Below are positions 33,401-45,499 of a DNA stretch of 64,000 nucleotides, one piece after another. Numbering within the stretch: the first letter of the stretch is position 1; each line of letters starts with the position of its first letter. The notes beneath the pieces were generated by a model, which was given only the letters and a program-made list of their open reading frames with translations, made no database searches and was not told the origin of the DNA. This stretch comes from Avena insularis. Lineage: Eukaryota; Streptophyta; Magnoliopsida; Poales; Poaceae. The DNA lies in the NCBI GenBank assembly GCA_023614405.1, contig CM042690.1, positions 667,872,802 to 667,936,801 of the forward strand, written 5' to 3'. The translations under genes and the position numbers were made by a program.

Positions 33401-36263
33401 AAAAGTTATTCAATTTATAAGATTTAATCATTTTCTTAAATTCCTGAATTATATTTTTAACCGAATTTATAATATCTAATCTATTTCCTAAACATGGATT
33501 ACCTTTTTATACCTAAACCGATCCTAGTCTGAGTCACAGACATGTGGGGTCGGAGACACATTGGCACGCCATGTTGGCGAAGACCAGTCAAACTTACTGA
33601 CTACGCTAGGGGTGATGCTAGCATGACGACACGGTGATGTCAGCGATGGCCGGAGCTCACCGTCGACCAAGGACAGGTCGATCTAGAGCTCGTGGGGCAA
33701 AACTGAGGGTGCTACGCAATAAAAGAGACCAAGGCGAACTTGGGAGTGGTGTCGCCGCCCCGTTTTGGTCACCGAAGGTACTCCGACGACCAACCTCTGC
33801 GGCAGCCGACGATGATACACGACGCGGTGATGTTCTAGAGCGAAAGGAAGAGATTGAAGAAGTGCTTGAGCATCGTTGACTCACCAGGATGCTGATGGGA
33901 TGGTCGGCGAGGTGTGGGATGGTCAGACAATGACGAATCGACGGGGATGGCCACGGCGGCTGACGGAAGGGAACGCTCGATTCCTCCCAATTCACTGCAC
34001 GCCAGCACCTATGCTTGGTCCTAGTCGAACAAGGCCATGACGGTGCTTCCAGCGGTAGCTTCAGCGAGGCGAGGGGTGGTCGGACATGGCTAGAACGACA
34101 ACCACCGACGAGCTAGTGTTTCAGGTGAGGAAGAGCGATAGTGGTAAAGAGTGAGAGAGAGAGGATAAGATCGGTATGAGAAGATAGAGGAGGATGTGGC
34201 GGTCTTATCTATACCTCTTAGGGGCGGCGGCGAGCATCATGGTGGTCGAATTTTTCTGACGCTGGCAAACGGCATCGAGCACCACCACGCATGTGTCTAT
34301 GTGCGTGAGGATGAAGACGATGGTCGTTTTTGCAGAAAACCCCCTAAGTTTCTTGGGATCTAACCCGCGGTCCACATTGCTGTCCCACCTGTCAGTGAGA
34401 GATATGTGCTCTGGCTAAGTGTGCGGTTTGTACTATTTGCTGCTCGCGGGCGTGGAATTGGACTGTGATGATCTGGGCCGTGGGCCGATACTGTAACACT
34501 ATACCCTTTTTTTCTTTATTCAGTTTCTATTTTCTGTTTTCTTTTCTATTTATAAATTGACTTCAAACTTGATTTCTACAAGGTTTTAAATCCTCAGAGT
34601 TCTTGTGTAATAATCCAAATGGTTTGAAAGATTCATTATACTGAAAGTTCTATTCATTTTTCTTTGTCTTTTCGAAATTCATGAGTGTATGAAAGGTTCT
34701 TTTATTAGAGAATTATTAATAGGAATTAGGGTTCTAGGGATTTATTCCTTATTTATAAAATCTTATAAAAAATCACTTTGTTAACACCATGATACTTATT
34801 ATGATAAGGATTTAAGATGGTGGGTGATATTTTTATAATTATATTCATTCTTAGGCTCATTAATGCATACACAATATATTGCATTAAACCTTGTGGTTTT
34901 TGATATGGTGATTTGAATTTCATGGTCCTCTATATTTGATGATTTCTCCCATTTCAACCCTACTTAGTTTGTGGAATTTATAACTTCTATAAAACAAGCT
35001 TGGTTAAGTCATTATGTATGGTTATCAATCATTGATGAGGAAATTAAAATGTTCATATCCAAATAATTACCATGGGTTTTGGAAAGGTTTAACAGACTCA
35101 TATTCTATTATGAATATGGATAAGATTAAGAGCTAGGGATACTACTTCTAAATCTATGAGTAGGTTTGATATCTTAACATAGAGTGGCTACAAAGATTAC
35201 TTCTTAATGTGGCCTTGATGGTTCCTGATCTATGTTTCTATTAAGGTTCAGGATAATAAAATAGACAAGGCTTTCATACATGATCACTCATCTTATTCTC
35301 TAATTATTTCTTGGAAGCTTTAATTGTCCAAAAGGTATTGTTCAATGGTTACCTAGGAATAGGAAATGGTTTCATTATCCATTTGATTCTAGGGTTTTGA
35401 ATAATGAAGTAGACATGGGTCTTGTCATGGATACATGTATAGCTAGTTAAAGGTTTCTAAAGAATTCTTACCATAATACCTCACTAAGCTTATCTTGAGT
35501 TAAGGATATCCTTTCCTAAATATACTCCTTATATCTTTCTTATATTATTCACAAAGATCACATCTTCCTAAAAAATACAATCATATGATTCCATCATATC
35601 CATCATTACATGATGACATGGTCATGCCACTTCAACATTATTCCATCCTTACTCCTAGTATATAACTTCTCTTAATCAACTACCATTGATATCAATGTAG
35701 CTATTGCTAACTGCATCTATTAACTTCCTTAACTTCATATTGCAACTTCTTCCAAGGATTACAATATTATAGTTCTCTCTATATCACATGTGATAACAAT
35801 TCTCTAGAATAGGTATGATACTACTCCCATAATACAAGTTTGTTCTTGTATTAACTTAATTAATCTACGATGCCTCCAACTACTCCACATATTCATGTTA
35901 TATACTTCATCATACTCTAGCTTGACTTCTCATGTTCAAGCTAGATGATTCAGCTTACTAGGCTTTACCTAATTTGGTATACTCACAAGTCTTCTTCAAC
36001 ACCTAGTCATCTATTCTCAAGTGACTTGAGAATAATGACCACCATCATTTGATCAAACTAAGCTTAGGCTTCTAATTGTCTGATCAAGATCTGTCAGCAA
36101 CGAAGTAGTAGACTTGTACTGGTCTCTCTATAGGCTTATCTTGTTAAGAAAGCTTACTCTAAGTCTATATCCACTTGGCTTAACAAGATTATTATTGGAT
36201 ATTCTAATACAACTAGATTTCTCATAGCTCTTTAATTACTATCTAAACTCTTGGGTTTAAATA
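30480..36263. mobile_element. Probable host LTR-type repeat, incomplete
   Basis: No gene is seen. The order resembles the A-family LTR: a head segment (30500-31800, with GGTGACCCAGCATACCACTG and ACACTCTGCAGAGGTG at 31257, a word also present at the same place in A-family LTRs), a long AT-rich middle (31800-33500), a GC-rich leader-like segment (33530-34500), then AT-rich sequence to 36263. A candidate 5' edge is near 30500. The right edge is not in the window, because A2 is inserted here (TSD half AAATA at 36259-36263) and the rest lies beyond A2. Short open frames (for example 33634-33879) have no support. Confidence 0.4.
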
Positions 36264-36910
36264 TGTCAACACCCGGATTTTTAATCCCAGATGCCAGTTA
36301 TGCCATACATCGTAATCCTAGGATTACCATGTTTGCGAGACATAACAGATTGGATATCACAGTACATCATCCATTACAAACCATAATAAGGTCTTACACA
36401 AATAGAGGATCTCATGATCTAGTCTTAATACAAACAAGTAGCAGAATAATAAGCGTAGCGGTGGGCTCCATCTTCATTGTCACAGGCAATGTTGACGATG
36501 GGAGATAGTCCTAGTTGTTGTAGCCGTCCTGTTGTCCTTCCTCCTGATAGACCTCTTCATAGTCTGGCCACGGGAATAGCCAGGGACAAAGCCATGAGTA
36601 CTCTTTAAGTACTCGCAAACTATCACTAACAAGAAGGTAGTTCTAGTAGGAATGATAAACTCTAAGTTTATTTGCAAAGTGAAGTTTGAAACCTAAGATG
36701 AGTTCAGAAACAAAGAAAGATAAAATAAAGTTCTAAAATCACCTAAGTGGGAACTTAGTTTTCATACTCACAACCCTGTTGTGGTCAAGTCAAAGTCACA
36801 ATTCATTTCATAAGTCGTTTTGAAAATCTGACGATGGAAAAGTATGGCCACTCCAACTGTCCATGACCACGGACGTGGCTATTCGAATAGTTTGACACTC
36901 TACAGAGGTG
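36264..36910 (-). repeat. A2 3' LTR, first part
   Basis: 647 bases matching 16819-17467. It ends CTCTACAGAGGTG, where B1 begins; AGGTG (36906-36910) is B1's target duplication. Confidence 0.92.
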
Positions 36911-38487
36911 TGATGGCTCGGTGTTGATGTAGAGCTCGTTGGGAACCCCAAGAGGAAGGTATGATGAGCACAGCAGCAAGTTTCCCTCAGTTATGAAACC
37001 AAGGTTTAATCGAACCAGTAGGAGCAAGGAAACACCCCAAAGGTGTTGCTAGCTGAGCCTTGGCAGGGCACACTACTGGTGCTAGTAGCAACGTGGAGAT
37101 TTCCACAACACAACCACAGAACTTTGTCCCCAACTTGCGATGAGGTTGTCAATCTCACCGTGTTTTGCTTAAAACAAAGGATTAAACGTATCGAATGGAA
37201 GGAAGTAAAAGTTTGCAGAAAGTAAACACAAAGCAGAAACAGATTGTAGATTGTATGTAAAGAAAAGGACCGAGATCCATAGTTCACTAGAGGTGGCTCT
37301 CCTTAAGGTAGATAACATGCTGGGTGAACAAATTACAGCGGGGCAATTGACAAACATCGAGAAAGCAATACATTCATATACTAATCATCTTGACTCCTTT
37401 GGAACTTGATTGGGCATTACAACATTATACATAGACCGCCATCCAACTGCATCTATGACTAATAATCCACCTTTAGGTTATCATCCGAATCCCCTCCAGT
37501 ATTAAGTTGCAAGCAACAGATTATTGCTTTACGAATTGCGTGTAATGTAAATAATACGATTGTTCTATGAACAAAGGATTGTTGTTTTCTCCCTAGTAGC
37601 AACATCACATCTATTACCTTAGAGATTTCTGTCACTTCCCCAGATTACCAGAGGCATGAACCCACTATCGAGCATAAATACTAACTCTTGGAGTTGCTAA
37701 CATCTACTTGGCCAAGATAGCTACTAACAACGGAAAGCATGCAAGATCACAAATAACAAAGACATGATAGAATCAATAATCAATCTGAAATAGCATCTCA
37801 ATATCCATCGAATCCCCGCAAACACAACATGTAGAATTACAAATAGATGATCTTGATCATGAACGGAGCTCACAAGATCTAGACATGAAAGCACAAAGGA
37901 GGAGAACCAGCCATTTAGCTACTACATGGATCCGTAGTCCAAGGATGAACTACTCATGCATCACACCGGAGGCTTGCATGGTGATGAAGAAGGCCTCGGG
38001 GTGAATTCTCTCTGGCAGGTGGTGCCGGAAGAGCTTGATCCCTCGATCTAGGGATGGAGATGACGGGGCTATAGACTCTTTCGTGGATTTTGATCGGGTC
38101 CTTAGGGTTTTCGGCCCGAGGGCATCTTATAGGCGAAGGAGAGGCCGAGGGTGCTGGGTCGTCCACCACCTGGCCTTGGGCAGGCCTGGCCGCGCGGCCA
38201 GGTGGTGTGGCTGGCCCACAGCCCTTCTCCGTCTCATATTTTGGCATCTGATGATTTCCAAAAAATAGGCACTTTGACTTTTGTCCCGTCCAATTCCGAG
38301 AATATTCATTTCCTGACTTTCCTGGAACCAAAAACAGCAGAAAACAGGCAGCTGGAACTGTGGCTCTTGTTAATAGGTTAGTCCAAGAAATCATATGAAA
38401 AGTACTCCAAAGTGTGGACAAAACACAAGAAAGTGGATAAAACCAAGCATGTAACATTAAAATTATAGATACATTTGCAATGTATCA
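36911..38487 (-). repeat. B1 3' LTR
   Basis: 1,577 bases, TG...CA. It contains the palindrome CCTGGCCGCGCGGCCAGG (about 38185) and the edge hairpin GATACATT/TGC/AATGTATC next to its end. The partner LTR at 50189-51578 lacks about 190 bases here, joined at AAGG. Confidence 0.9.
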
Positions 38488-38623
38488 ATATCCCCACGCT
38501 TAACTCCTGCTCGTCCTTGAGTAGGTAAGTGATAAAAAGAAAGAATAATTTTTGAGGTGACATGCACCATCAAAGACTTGATCAAAGTATTTGTAAAACA
38601 TTCAAAGCTGGGATCATAGTACT
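38488..38623 (-). other. B1 internal stub with PPT, left of B2
   Basis: Begins with the PPT (minus strand GTGGGGATAT against the LTR) and continues to GTACT (38619-38623), the target duplication of B2. B1 resumes at 45500. Confidence 0.85.
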
Positions 38624-40250
38624 TGATGGCTCAATGCACGGTGCCCAGAAAAGTGTTGATGGCTCGTGGTTGATGTAGAGCTCGTTGGGAACCCCAAGAG
38701 GAAGGTATGATGAGCACAGCAGCAAGTTTCCCTCAATTATGAAACCAAGGTTTAATCGAACCAGTAGGAGCAAGGAAACACCCCAAAGGTGTTACTAGCT
38801 GAGCTTTGGCAGGGCGCACTACCGGTGCTAGTAGCAACGTGGATACCTGCACAACAAAACCATAGAACTTTGTCCCCAACTTGTGATGAGGTTGTCAATC
38901 TCACCGTGTTTTGCGGAAAACAAAGGATTAAACGTATCGAATGGAAAGAAGTAAAAGTTTGCAGAAAGTAAACACAAAGCAGTAAAAGATTGTAGATTGT
39001 ATGTAAAAGACAAGGACCGGGATCCATAGTTCACTAGAGGTGGCTCTCCTTAGATAGATAACATGCTGGGTGAACAAATTACAGCGGGGCAATTGACAAA
39101 CACCGAGAAAGCAATACATGCATATACTAATCATCTTGACTCCTTTGAGACTTGATTGGGCATTACAACATAATACATAGACCTCCATCCAACTGCATCT
39201 ATGACTAATAATCCACCTTCAGGTTATCATCCGAACCCCCTCCAGTATTAAGTTGCAAGCAACAGATTATTGCTTTACGAATTGCGTGTAATGTAAACAA
39301 TACGATTGTTCTATGAACAAAGGATTGTTGTTTTCTCCCTAGTAGCAACAACACATCTAGTACCTTAGAGATTTCTGTCACTTCCCAGATTACGGAGGCA
39401 TGAACCCACTATCGAGCATAAATACTAACTCTTGGAGTTGCTAGCATCTACTTGGCCAAGATAGCTACTAACAACGGAAAGCATGCAAGATCACAAATAA
39501 CAAAGACATGATAGAATCAATAATCAATCTGAAATAGCATCTCAATATCCATCGGATCCCCGCAAACACAACATGCAGAATTACAAATAAATGATCTTGA
39601 TCATGAACAGAGCTCACAAGATCTAAACATGAAAGCACAAAGGAGGAGAACCAGCCATCTAGCTACTACATGGATCCGTAGTCCAAGGATGAACTACTCA
39701 CGCATCACACCGGAGGCTTGCATGGTGATGAAGAAGGCCTCCAGGGTGAATTCCCCTCTCTGGCAGGGTGCCGGGAAGAGCTTCAGATCCCTCTCGATCT
39801 AGGGATGGAGATGACGGTGGCTACAGACTCTTTCATGGATTTTTGATCGGGCCCTTAGGGTTTTCGTCCCGAGGGCAATATATAGGCGGAAGGAGAGGCC
39901 GAGGGGGTGCCGGGAGCCACCACACCACCCCTGGCGCGGGCCAGGCCTCTCCGCGCGGCCAGGTGGTGTGGCCGGCCCCTGGCCCCTCTCCGTCTCGTAT
40001 TCTGGCACTTGATCCCATCCGGAAAAATAGGCACTTTGGCTTTTTTCCCGTCCAATTCTGAGAATATTCATTTTCTGACTTTCCTAGAACCAAAAACAGC
40101 AGAAAACAGGCAACTGGCACTATGGCTCTTGTTAATAGGTTAGTCCAAGAAATCATATGAAACGTACTCCAAAGTTGGAACAAAACACAAGAAAGTGGAT
40201 AAAACCAAGCATGGAACATCAAAAATTATAGATACATTTGCAATGTATCA
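38624..40250 (-). repeat. B2 3' LTR (extended form)
   Basis: Differs from the B1 LTR by about 35 extra bases at its left edge: TGATGGCTCAATGCACGGTG then CCCAGAAAAGTG before a second TGATGGCTCG. The PPT (minus strand TTGGGGATGT, 40251-40260) abuts it. Confidence 0.9.
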
Positions 40251-42908
40251 ACATCCCCAAGCTTAACTCCTGCTCGTCCTCGAGTAGGTAAGTGATAAAA
40301 AGAAAGAATTTTTGAGGTGACATGCACCATCAAAGACTTGATCAAGGTATTTGCAAAACATTCAAAGCTAGGATCATAGTAATTCAATCATAACATGAAA
40401 GACAAAGTTCTAGCAATAAGAAAAGAAACTATGATGCAACATGAAAAGGCACAAACAAAAGAATCATGAATAACAATGCTTTGCAAGACGTTTGTTTGTT
40501 TCACATAAAGAAAACATAGCATAATAGTATTCAGCTTGTCCCTCAATAGAGTAGCAAATAGAAATGCATAGGACACCTTAAAAGTTCATAAGAGTGACTA
40601 GATACAATAGTTAAAAACAAGCAATATCAAGTTATGCATCAATCAACTAGTGTTGGGACAATGCACATAGAACTAAGAATGGCCACTATGCTCTCAAAAT
40701 AGGCGCATAAAGATAGAAGGTGGAGACTCAATATAATGGTGGAAGAAAGGCCTTTCGAAAAGGAAGTAGGGATTCAAGTCTCATAAAGAGCTTCCAAAAA
40801 TTATGGTACTTATAGCTTTCATCTCTCATTGGCCTTACCATAAGCATCTTGAAGTGATTAAGGTTAAAGTGACACAACTAAGAGGATATGCTTGACAAGT
40901 TATAAACCGAAATCTCATGCCCCTTACTTACGAAGACCGATCCTCATGCTACTCAACTTCAGTCACGAGTAAGCTCTTGTCATTGTAAGTACATGTGTAT
41001 CATTAAGAACCGCCAACAAGGTACCCCTTGCACATGATACGGGAGCTTTCCCATAATCAAAATGACAAGGCAAACAGACAATGAGCATCTCAGCAATCTT
41101 TTTATTTGCTATTTGCATAGGTTTTTATTGAGGATGCTTCATAGAGTGCTCATTATGGTTATGCTGCAAGTTTCCACCATGATTAGGCATGGCTTAGGCT
41201 AGCGGCCCAGGCATTTCTCTAACACACATACAAACTCCATGATCTTACAAGTTCCACTTTTATTTCACAATCACGGATCCGTAAGCAAAAGAACATGATA
41301 TCAACGGGGTACAAAGTACACGTGCAATGTTGAAAGCGTTCCCCATGGTACATGGTTCTGCTAATTTCAACTTATAAAGCGCAAGCATATACGCAACAAA
41401 GAAGGACCCAATGGTTCATATTTATTAGAGGCAAAAAGTAAAGTGTGCCATCAAGTTCGTGAGAGCTTTAATCACTAGTTTTCTCATAACAAGTGGAAGG
41501 TAAACAAAAGCATGAATATACTTGGAATAGCATAAGCTAGTAGGTAGGTATGGTGGACTCTTTGGAATAACTTGGTTTAGGGAGTTGGATGCATGAGTGG
41601 AACTCATACCTTGTTGTGGAGGCTAGCAAAAGACTGGGAGCGACAAACTAAGAGAGCAATAATGGCCATAATCATGCAGAGCGACAAAACATCCTTGATC
41701 AAAGCATAAAGTGATACTACAAGTTGAAAACTAAAGGATCATAAAGGCTATGGTGACTTGTGACAGTCATAACATGGTGTGAGCATGTGCCAAGTCAACC
41801 CAAATAAAGCATCAAAGGAGAATACCACTATACTATGCTTTAATATGCTAAAACAACGCATGATTCATCCAAGGCACATTAAGCAATCTCAATTGTTTAT
41901 AACAAGTCATGCTACAACAAATAATACTAAGCATAAAGCCAAAACAATATCAAGAATGGCATGACAAAGCATAGGCCACAGTCAAGAACGGGCTCTCTTT
42001 ACCACATAAGCATGAACTTTCCTACTCTTTTCCAAACCAAACCAAACTATTTGCAAACCAATGTAAGAAAGAGGGGGTCCAACCAACTTATTCAGAAAAC
42101 TAAGCAAACCAAGCAAACTAAAAACCAAAATGAAAATAAAAAAAAAGACGCTCCAAGGAAAACACAACTGTGCATAAAGCAATAAAAATGAAGCGTTTGG
42201 AAGAAACCTGGAATTTTTATTGATGAAGAAGGGGATGCCATGGGCATCCCTAAGCTTTGACGCTTGTACTTCTTGGATATTTTCTTGGGGTGACACGCAT
42301 GGCATCCCCAAGCTTGAGCTTTAGTCCATCCTTCATCTCATTACTCATTCCTTCCATACACCTGAAAATTTTCCTTCATACAAAACTTCACACAATCTCA
42401 TTAGCAACATTAGTGCACTTAAGATAAATAAGTCTCAATCTTCAGTTCTAACACCAAATAAACTTCCATTAGAACACTATATACTGTAGCACTTCCCTCA
42501 AAAATCTCAATTCCCCAAAAGAACTCAAGAAGGAACCAACAAGAAGCAAATGCAGAAAATGGCAGAAATCTGTCAAAACAGACTAGCAGGTAAAGACGAA
42601 TTTTTTTGAAGACCTTCTGTTGCTCAAATCAAAAAGTGTTGAACTAACGCAAGTTAGATAACAACCTGGGGCAGAAGCACAAAAAAGTACAGCTCAATAA
42701 AACATACAGATCTCTCTCAGGAAGTTTTACGGTGAAGCACAAAAATCTGTTTCGGGACAGCAACTTTCCCAATCATTACTTCACTCTCATTAGAGGTTAC
42801 TCTTGGCACAAAAAGCAAATAAAAAGGATAAGGAGCAGTTATTACTGAGTTAATAACTTCCAAGACTCATCTAAAACTTTTGGATTATCTCCCAATAAGT
42901 ACTTTTCT
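40251..42908 (-). other. B2 3' module (shared with B1 and B3)
   Basis: Mostly non-coding and AT-rich, closely matching 45500-48060 and 61564-64000. It contains a hydrophobic small ORF on the minus strand (41982-42311, end conserved in B1 and B3) and a hairpin near 42229-42249. It ends TTAACGCCTTTAAGTTAG, exactly where B1 and B2 diverge into different coding cassettes. Confidence 0.75.
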
Positions 42909-42950
42909 TTAACGCCTTTAAGTTAGGCATGAAAATTTGAGAAGATGCTC

Positions 42951-43556
42951 TCATAGGAAATATGAATTGAAGTAAAAGAGAGCATCAAGAAGCAAATTCA
43001 AAACACATTTAAGTCTAACCCACTTCCTATGCATAGGAATCTTGTATGCAAATAAATGCACAAAGAGCAAAGTGACAGGCATAGGAAGATAAAACAAAAG
43101 TAACTTCAAAACTTTCAGCACATAGAGAGGTGTTTCATTACCATAAAAACTTCTACAACCATATTTTCCTCTCTCATTATAATTTTTAGTAGCCTCATGA
43201 ATAAATTCAACAATATAACTATCACATAATACATGCTTTTCATGATCTACAAGCACTAGAGCTTTATTATAAACATTTTCAAAAGAATCCTCGGGAACAT
43301 AACATTCACCCTCCTTTGATAAGCATGGGGGACAATCAAATAATGTAAGGGATAAAGAGTTACTCTCATTAGAAGGTAGGCATGGGTAGATCCATTCTTC
43401 CTCCTTTTGTCCATCACTCTCCTCCTCTTTTTCATCTAATGAGCTTTCAGGTTCAGCAATTTCTTCTTCCATGGAGGTTCTAGCAGGCGGTGGTTCACCT
43501 ATTACCTTAGCAGTCATAATACTGTTCCCAAATAGGAAACTGAGTGAGCTATCCAT
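42951..43556 (-). CDS. B2 cassette ORF: acidic protein with hydrophobic C-terminus (201 aa)
   Basis: Starts MDSSLSFLFGNSIMTAKVIG. Residues ~30-55 are strongly acidic (MEEEIAEPESSLDEKEEESD). A middle region contains CPPCLSKEGECYVPEDSF and YIVEFIHEATKNYNERGKYG. Residues ~145-170 form a likely membrane segment (LKLLLFYLPMPVTLLFVHLF), followed by a second hydrophobic stretch (LNLLLDALFYFNSYFL). No gag, protease or polymerase motif is present. It occupies the place of gag in B1. I do not recognise the function; similar ORFs occur, from memory, in Triticeae repeat annotations as unknown proteins. The uninterrupted frame over 201 codons in AT-rich DNA argues for recent coding use. Confidence 0.6.
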   Translation of the reverse strand: MDSSLSFLFGNSIMTAKVIGEPPPARTSMEEEIAEPESSLDEKEEESDGQKEEEWIYPCLPSNESNSLSLTLFDCPPCLSKEGECYVPEDSFENVYNKALVLVDHEKHVLCDSYIVEFIHEATKNYNERGKYGCRSFYGNETPLYVLKVLKLLLFYLPMPVTLLFVHLFAYKIPMHRKWVRLKCVLNLLLDALFYFNSYFL

Positions 43557-43778
43557 AATGAAATAGTGATTGGAGCAGAGCTAGTCATAAAGGCAACTTA
43601 AGAAAGGAACTAATTTTTTTTTGTTTTTCCAATAAGAAAGCAAACTAGTAAAACTATTTTTTTTGTGTTTTTGAAGAACAAAACAAGCAAACAAAGCAAA
43701 AAAGAAACTACGCACAACAAAAACAACAAAGTAAAGAGATTGGTTATGAGGGACTCCCCTTATGAAGATGTCCTTGAC

Positions 43779-43868
43779 TCCCCGGCAACGGCGCCAGAAA
43801 AATGGCGCGTGGTTGACGTGGGAGTTTCTTCTTCTACAGGTCCCCGGCAACAGCGCTAGAAAAATGCT
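43779..43868 (-). promoter_or_regulatory. B2 duplicated primer-binding site
   Basis: On the minus strand TGGCGCCGTTGCCGGGGA (complement to tRNA-Asp) occurs perfectly at 43779-43796. A degraded copy, TAGCGCTGTTGCCGGGGA, lies closer to the LTR at 43841-43858, an offset of 62 bases. B1 has a single copy at the proximal position. Confidence 0.85.
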
Positions 43869-45499
43869 TGATGGCTCAATGCACGGCGCCTAGAAAAGTG
43901 TTGATGGCTTGTGGTTGATGTAGAGCTCGTTGGGAACCCCAAGAGGAAGGTATGATGAGCACAACAGCAAGTTTCCCTCAGTTATGAAACCAAGGTTTAA
44001 TCGAACCAGTAGGAGCAAGGAAACACCCCAAAGGTGTTACTAGCTGAGCTTTGGCAGGGCGCACTACCGGTGCTAGTAGCAACGTGGAGACCTGCACAAC
44101 ACAACCACAAAACTTTGTCCCCAACTTGCTATGAGGTTGTCAATCTCACCGTGTTTTGCAAAAAACAAAGGATTAAACATATCAAATGGAAAGAAGTAAA
44201 AGTTTGCAGAAAGTAAACACAACGCAGTAAAATATTGTAGATTGTATGTAAAAGACAAGGACCGAGATCCATAGTTCACTAGAGGTGGCTCTCCTTAGAT
44301 AGATAACATGCTGGGTGAACAAATTACAGCGGGGAAATTGACAAACATCGAGAAAGCAATACATGCATATACTAATCATCTTGACTCCTTTGAGACTTGA
44401 TTGGGCATTACAACATAATACATAGACCGCCATCCAACTGCATCTATGACTAATAATCCACCTTCAGGTTATCATCCGAACCCCCTCCAGTATTAAGTTG
44501 CAAGCAACAAATTATTGCTTTATGAACTGCGTGTAAAGTAAACAATATGATTGTTCTATAAACAAAGGATTGTTGTTTTCTCCCTAGTAGCAACAGCACA
44601 TCTAGTACCTTAGAGATTTCTGTCACTTCCCCAGATTACCAGAGGCATGAACCCACTATCAAGCATAAATACTAACTCTTGGAGTTGCTAGCATCTACTT
44701 GGCCAAGATAGCTACTAACAACGGAAAGCATGCAAGATCACAAATAACAAATACATGATAGAATCAATAATCAATCTGAAATAGCATCTCAATATCCATC
44801 GGATCCGCACAAACACAACATGCAGAATTACAAATAGATGATCTTGATCATGAACAGAGCTCACAAGATCTAAACATGAAAGCACAAAGGAGGAGAACCA
44901 ACCATCTAGCTACTACATGGATCCGTAGTCCAAGGATGAACTACTCACGCATCACACCGGAGGCTTGCATGGTGATGAAGAAGGCCTCCAGGGTGAATTC
45001 CCCTCTCCGGAAGGGTGACGGGAAGAGCTTCAGATCCCTCCCGATCTAGGGATGGAGATGACGGCGGCTACAGACTCTTTCGTGGATTTTTTTGATCGGG
45101 CCCTTAGGGTTTTTGTCCCAAGGGCAATATATAGGCGGAAGGAGAGGCCGAGGGGGTGCCGGGAGCCACCACACCACCCCCTGGCGTGGGCCAGGCCTGG
45201 CCGTGCGGCCAGGTGGTGTGGCCGGCCCCTGGCCCCTCTCCGTCTCGTATTCTGGCACTTGATCCCATCCGGAAAATAGGCACTTTGGCTTTTGTCCTGT
45301 CTAATTCCAAGAATATTCATGTTCTGACTTTCCTGGAACCAAAAACAGCAGAAAACAAGCAGCTGACACTGTGGCTCTTGTTCATAGGTTAGTCCAAGAA
45401 ATCATATGAAAAGTACTCCAAAGTTGGAACAAAACACAAGAAAGTGGATAAAACCAAGCATGGAACATCAAAAATTATAGATACATTTGCAATGTATCA
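43869..45499 (-). repeat. B2 5' LTR (extended form)
   Basis: 1,631 bases, with the same left-edge extension as the other B2 LTR (TGATGGCTCAATGCACGGCG, then CCTAGAAAAGTG before TTGATGGCTTG). The GC palindrome is mutated (CCTGGCCGTGCGGCCAGG). Confidence 0.9.

Larger units (their letters stand above)
38624..45499 (-). mobile_element. B2: non-autonomous B-family element, TSD GTACT
   Basis: Begins TGATGGCTCAATG, ends GCAATGTATCA, flanked by GTACT at 38619-38623 and 45500-45504. It is 6,876 bases with LTRs of 1,627 and 1,631 bases differing by a few per cent by eye. The internal region holds a 3' module shared with B1 and B3, a 201-aa ORF in place of gag, and a duplicated PBS. There is no gag, protease or polymerase, so it must rely on proteins from elsewhere. 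Confidence 0.93.

Noticed and set aside
33634..33995. Overlapping 81- and 112-codon frames in the GC-rich segment
   Set aside because: No family resemblance; both strands are open because of GC-rich composition, as in the A-family LTR leader.
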